From positions 85,092,104 to 85,156,103 of the forward strand of contig NC_082695.1 in assembly GCF_949987515.2 (NCBI RefSeq): a stretch of DNA of 64,000 nucleotides. Reading direction: 5' to 3'. This DNA is from Delphinus delphis. Its lineage: Eukaryota > Chordata > Mammalia > Artiodactyla > Delphinidae. Numbering within the stretch: position 1 is the first letter of the stretch; each line of letters opens with the position of its first letter. The notes beneath the pieces are model-generated. The model made no database searches, had not been told where the DNA came from, and was given only the letters and a program-made list of their open reading frames with translations. The translations under genes were made by a program, and so were the position numbers. Shown here one piece after another: positions 59,250-64,000 of this stretch.

Positions 59250-59520
59250 GATACCTTAAGAGGTTTTAAAATGATGGCTTCAGCAAGAATGAGGTTAAAT
59301 TTCTTTTCCAACTAGTTAACAAGGATCTGGCTTGTTAATTAGGCTAATTATCACCTGTTCAGGGCAAAAAATGTGCTGGAGACTCTTGGCTAAAGTAGCA
59401 GGCTCCCTTGCGTGCTGTGTAAAAGCCCTCACAGGAGGTTTCCAGCTTTCATCTGTAAGCCACACTTGATTCTGAAGAGTTGAATTCAGTAAATGAAACC
59501 TTTCTAATCTTAGGTCTTTG
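59250..59520. promoter_or_regulatory. Candidate conserved noncoding block D
   Basis: GTTAATTAG (around 59334-59342), CTAATTA (59344-59350) and CACCTG (59352-59357) sit within about 25 bp, in repeat-free sequence between 'actagttaac' and 'gggcaaaaaatgtgctgg'. Homeodomain plus ZEB/E-box-type grammar. Inferred only. Confidence 0.28.
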
Positions 59521-59683
59521 TGGCTTCTTGATATAAATCATGCTCATGTTTTATATATAATCAGGAACAGGTCACTCTCAAGAGTCCAGCCTAATTTAAA
59601 TAATCTGGATATTAGTGTTAGATACTTTTGGTTTCAGGATATAACTTCATTCATTGAGTCAGGTTTTTTTTGGATCTAGTATG

Positions 59684-59702
59684 CATGCATGCATGTGCGT
59701 GT

Positions 59703-59741
<39 letters not shown>

Positions 59742-59743
59742 CA
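59684..59743. repeat. ATGC and CA dinucleotide tract
   Basis: (ATGC)n-like 'gcatgcatgcatg' passes through 'tgtgcgtgtg' into (CA)n to about 59743 with one G interruption. Alternating purine-pyrimidine throughout, so Z-DNA-prone. Confidence 0.93.
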
Positions 59744-59885
59744 AGTATTTGGAAGGAGGTGGCCAGAGGAACCCCGAGTGTATTCCTTGTTATTACTCAC
59801 CTGTCAGTGTAGCTTTTCAATTTTCAATTTAGAGAAAACAGAGATTCTTACTTCCCATGCAGTTTAAAGTTGCATATTTTATTTA

Positions 59886-59888
<3 letters not shown>

Positions 59889-59921
<33 letters not shown>
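59889..59921. repeat. (AT)16 microsatellite
   Basis: Uninterrupted alternating AT of about 33 bp. Confidence 0.96.
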
Positions 59922-59927
<6 letters not shown>

Positions 59928-62036
59928 GAAACCTCATAAAACTAAGATGAACAGGATTACTATGGAGTAATATTGGGGTAATTAATGTGGATTTAGTGCC
60001 TGTTTTACATGAATAAGTAGTTTAAGTCTAAAAACAGTATTGTATGTTTTTCCTCAGATGTTTCCTAGGCCAGAAACAGTATAGGCACCTCACAGTTCCG
60101 ATGCGTATAGGTATTGGATTTGTTACCATGGCAGAATTTCTTGAACTTCATTTTGCTTTGTTATCTTTTGGATACTTTTTCAGCGTAAGACTCGTGAATT
60201 AATTGAGATTGAAGTTGCTCTTTAGTGGTTGTCTTTATATGCCTTTTATGTGCTTCTTCGTTCAAGAAAGTGATTGTTTTTCAGTTTTATTTGCAGCTCA
60301 GCAGAAATTTGTAAGGTAGCCCTACTGGGCAAAGACCCCATCATATTCTATTTTCGTTTCATCTCTTAGTATATTATTATGTAATTATTAAATTATAATA
60401 ATTTTAAAAGGAGGCTGTTATCCCAAAGAAACAGCCTGCATATTGGTAGTATCCGAGTAACTTAGAAATTGTGGAAACAGATTCATTAGTATATTGGACT
60501 GTTTTGCTAGGAATCATACAAGCCTTGTATTGTTTTCAGTTCTGTGTTTATTCCTAAAGACCAGCAATACCTGTCAGTTAAGGTTTTGCAACATCAGTTT
60601 ACTGTTAATCATTTTGAATCAGTCAGCACCTTTGTTTCAGAGTTTTGGAAGATAATAACTGCATGATTATTTAATGTTTTAATAAAGTTTAGCTCATTCA
60701 TTTGGAGCAGATCTTGCTCATTGCTGTTTTTTTGCAGATATGAATTTGTATGATTTATTAACGTGACGTGACATGTAGAAAAGAAATTTTGGATTACTTA
60801 ATTAAAATATTCACTTCAAATTGTGGAATTTTTCAAAAACAATGAAAGCACTTTTTAAGATGTTAACATATGACCTTGTTTACTTTGTTTTCCTTTTAAA
60901 AACAACAAAAATGTACAACTGTAGTTAGCTCTCTAGCCCCATATGCATGCCTTACCCCTCTTCTCAGAAACAAGCAGTATTCACAAATTATGATGTCATG
61001 CATGTTTTTGCATGTGGACCTCATATGTTTAGATTTAATATTTCTATGCTTAACTTGCTTTGTTTCAGTGCAGTTACATTTTTGAGACTGTTTAACCCAT
61101 GCTGATAAATGTAGCTCATTGATTCATTTTAACTTCATTATGATATTCCATTTTATGATTAAACTCATTATTTTTCTACTCCCCAGCTGATGGATATTTA
61201 AGATTGTTTACATCTTAATGGGGAGACTTTTTTTTTTTTTTTTTTTAAACATGTCTGTACTTGAGCCATGTTAACCCAGACTGGGCTTTCCGGGAGAAAG
61301 GCAAAGGATATCTACAGCTCTAAAATGCATCACTAAAGCAACTGTATTCCAAATTATTCTGAATTGGAGAGATTAGAAAAGAACATAAAAATATACTAGT
61401 GGCAATTCTTACTGTATTTCAAAAATCATAAAGTAATAAAGCATCAAAGTATCAAAATACTTCTATCTTCATATGTAAATGGGATATGTGCAGATTTTTA
61501 ATTAATTTGCTAATAAATTGACTGAATAACCCACGTAATAGGGTTTAAAATTTTTAAATAACATTTAAAAGTATAATTTGAAGAAGATGCGTATAGACTC
61601 TCTTGTTAGGATACTTACCTTGTGTAGTAATATGGAAAGATAAAGTTAGGGGCGCAACTCAAAATAGAAGTGTTATATATTTTGACAAAACTTATCTGCC
61701 CTTTAGGCATTCATAAACAGACAATTGCTCTAACACAGTCTAAGGCAGAAGTATCTATTAAGATAGTACCATTGATCATATAAAAATAATTCAGCTCCCT
61801 ACTAATTCTTTAGTTTAACTTTGTATGTACATAATGCCTTGCGAAACCTCCATGAAATTTTTAAGTTTTTGTTATATGTATAACAATGAGGATATTTAGT
61901 ATCGTGTCTTTAAAATTTTAAGTCTAGAGATGTGGGTTTTAGTCACGACTCTGTTTTACAAGTCATGTCATGAGTGAGTTCAGCGAAGAAGATCTTCCAC
62001 CGGTTTTAACACAGAGAACACAGGCTCAGAGCCATT
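59922..62036. other. AT-rich anonymous sequence
   Basis: Includes a T19 run at 61228-61246. Otherwise no gene, RNA or repeat recognised in about 2 kb. Confidence 0.5.
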
Positions 62037-62038
62037 CC

Positions 62039-62110
62039 GCGCGTGTGTGTGTGTGCGCGTGCGTGTGTGTGTGTGCGTGTGTGTGTGTGTGTGTGCGTGT
62101 GTGTGTGTGT
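62039..62110. repeat. (GT/GC)n alternating purine-pyrimidine tract
   Basis: About 72 bp of GT with interspersed GC steps (gcgcgtgc, gtgcgtgt) and no break in purine-pyrimidine alternation. This is the classic Z-DNA-forming composition. Confidence 0.96.
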
Positions 62111-63154
62111 TTTGGAGTGGTGGTGCTGGGAATAAAACAGCACATGTAACAGTAAATAAACATACTGTAAATATATTGAGAGTACTAGAAAAATGCTTAG
62201 AATTTAATCCAGGAGCCCTTATTTAATTTAGGAATACTTAGGAATTTACATTCAAAGGTGAACTCTTAACTGACTTTTACATGACAGTTACCCACATGAA
62301 AATGGGTTTTATTCCAAAAGTGTCAGCAAACAACTGGATAATAATCCCTGGAAGCCAGGAACTTTGTAATGACAGCACCCTTTGGTAGGAACCACTCGAA
62401 GGTGCGACGACGCAGAACATTCTGTGTTTAAGATCATTGCCCGCAAAATGGTCAAACCATTGCTACATTGTCTTCTAATTCCTGCTTTGCTGTTGAGAAG
62501 TCTGGTACCATTTTAATTTACTTTGCTTCTGATTTTTTTTTTCTTTTGAAACCTTCTAAGATCACTTTATATCCAGTAGAAACATCTAGTGCAGACTGAG
62601 GAAAGGGGAGATGACAAACTGCCCTGTTTCATTACAAGTCCGTAGCACTATTTGGCATTTTGAACTTTCTATCAAACGTTATAAAGTAGCTCGATTACAT
62701 CAGAGCGGAAATGATGTGGACCTCCACCTGCTCTCCCGCAGATGTGGCCTTCTCCTTAGCACCTTTGCTGTCCCTGTGCTATGGCCTGCCATACCATTTT
62801 TCTTTTTAATTCAGTTCATAAATATTTAAATTTAAAAAATTAATTTAAAATGTTTAGAATACCAGAGGAAGGATATGAAACAAATATGGCAAACATGGAT
62901 ATTATCATCTGGGTACATAAACCTTGGTGGTAGATATGCATCTCTGTCATTTTCTGTATGTTTGAAATATTGACATTTATAAAATAAACACAAATGCTGA
63001 GGAAGGAGAAAAGACCAAAAAGCATGAGGATCACGAGCCCTGGGCGGCCTGAATGACCCCTGTTGCTGTCGTGTACGGATCTCACATTCCCACTCTGAGT
63101 CTGGTGAAATTACGTAAGGAACGAGACCCTTCACCACCAGTTCCCTTCATCCCA
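62111..63154. other. Anonymous sequence
   Basis: Frames at 62611-62829 (+) and 62832-63137 (-, 101 codons) have no recognisable domain. No clear repeat. Confidence 0.4.
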
Positions 63155-63245
63155 TTGGTCCAAAGTTATTTATGGAACAGCTCTGGGTACCAGGCACTTT
63201 TATGGGCCATAGGATATACGGTGAACCAAACACCATCATACTGTT
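63155..63245 (-). mobile_element. L2 LINE terminal fragment, antisense
   Basis: 'aaagttatttatggaacagc', 'tctgggtaccaggcactttt' and 'aggatatacggtgaacc' match the antisense L2 end ('ttattgagcacctactatgtgccaggcactgttc...gatacagcagtgaac'). Confidence 0.7.
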
Positions 63246-63469
63246 GTGTGCTTATCTTGTTTGTCCTTTTAGGTTGTACATGATTGTCACTCGTTGTACA
63301 TCCTTCAACTGACTGACTTTGTAACTCCCTGCACAAAAGGAGAGATGACTAGCGGATTTTATGCCAAATAGATCTCTTTTTAATATATTGTCAATTCAGT
63401 TAAACAAGAAGTTTCTGATGGAAGACCACCATGTGGGGATAGAAAAGCATTTATATCATTTAACCCAGT

Positions 63470-63935
63470 CTAATGTAGGTCCTGGTGCTTCACTGATACC
63501 TGGGAAACTGGATGGCCATCCCCAGTTGAGGGGCAGCAGCCGACAGAGCCACAGTTGACACAGCCTGTCGGGGCCTGGAGCTCCCATCACTCTGCCTCTC
63601 CCCGCACTGCCCCTTACCCATCCTCCCTGCTGGCTCTGCATATCCATCTGCTTTCCAACATCTAAATTAAATGCCATCTCTGGGAAACCTTCTTTAATCC
63701 GCCCTGTCCCATTAATTGCTTCTTCTTTTAAATTTATGATGGCCTTTTATGTTTTTTCCTGGCACTGAGGTTATCTTTGTGAAGGATTTTCCTCACGTAG
63801 GAGCCTGTGATTTTCTTGAGAGCCAAATCTGACTCTTTTCCCTCTTTGTTTCTACCGTCTCGAACAGTGTTTGTGCTATAGTTGGTGTTCAGGTCTTTCT
63901 GAAGTACATGCAGAATACACAGTGATACCTCTTCT
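63470..63935 (+). mobile_element. L2 LINE 3' region, sense
   Basis: 'taaattaaatgccatctctgg', 'gaaaccttctttaatccgcc', 'tttatgatggccttttatg', 'gagcctgtgattttcttgag', 'gaacagtgtttgtgctatag' and 'tggtgttcagg' follow the L2 order from 'aaatgtcacctcctcagagaggccttccctgac' to the tail. The left part (63470-63640) is uncertain. Confidence 0.65.
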
Positions 63936-64000
63936 TCTTGGGTTCTCGTGGCAGAGCAGAACTGCACGTTTTCACTTAGGCTCTGTCCTGGTGACACATC

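Noticed and set aside
1..64000. Search for a new defence system, operon or viral genome
   Set aside because: There are no dense, co-oriented genes, ribosome binding sites, phage-like proteins or intact retroviral genes. The window is non-coding mammalian DNA.

Overview
This window is mammalian nuclear DNA, almost certainly from a cetacean (whale or dolphin). The strongest evidence is a set of tRNA-derived CHR-type SINEs, five of one short form and two of a long form, with the arrangement 'ggcttccctggtggcgcagtgg ... aacgggagaggccac ... gtaccgc'. I know this family from Cetacea and their closest artiodactyl relatives. A LINE-1 3' end typical of Cetartiodactyla supports this. Base composition is mostly AT-rich, with a more GC-rich zone at roughly 23.4-30.3 kb. 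There is no sign of prokaryotic gene organisation, and the longest open frame is only 167 codons.

No protein-coding gene can be assigned with confidence. The window reads as a gene desert or the inside of very large introns. The open frames are short, and many of the longer ones lie inside SINEs, L1 or L2. The best gene-like signal is at about 55.1-56.07 kb on the + strand. It has a good splice-acceptor-like site (AG at 55149-55150), an 87-codon open frame without an ATG (55506-55766, stop at 55767), an AT-rich UTR-like stretch and an AATAAA at 56054. I do not recognise the product. It could be a terminal exon, a decayed gene copy or chance.

Layout. 0-5.4 kb: AT-rich single-copy DNA, a (TA)27 tract and one SINE with clean target-site duplications. 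5.4-6.2 kb: motif-dense sequence that looks like a conserved developmental enhancer, including two CACGTG boxes 31 bp apart. 7-13 kb: SINEs, a run of three MIR-like fragments, L2 remnants and an L1-like fragment. 14.5 kb: a 35-bp minisatellite. 16.8 kb: a long-form SINE. 22.4-23 kb: an antisense L1 end. 23.4-30.3 kb: GC-richer DNA with a G17 run, a CpG-denser patch and an MER5-like DNA transposon. 33.5-43.1 kb: L2, MIR and SINE copies and an L1 3' end carrying a nested SINE. 44.5-45.7 kb and 48.7-49.2 kb: further enhancer-like sequence. 53.0-54.1 kb: the longest L2 remnant, still showing a YSDD reverse-transcriptase motif. 58.7 kb: a near-complete hAT-type element. 59-64 kb: dinucleotide tracts, including a 70-bp GT/GC tract, and old L2 tails.

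The repeats form age layers. MIR, L2 and MER5-like copies are old and degraded. The antisense L1 and the hAT-type element are intermediate. The CHR SINEs and the cetartiodactyl L1 end are youngest, and several SINEs still show duplications. If the window has a function, it is most likely cis-regulatory: AT-rich, homeodomain/E-box-rich blocks spread through a gene-poor interval. That is inference from sequence appearance and needs cross-species alignment.
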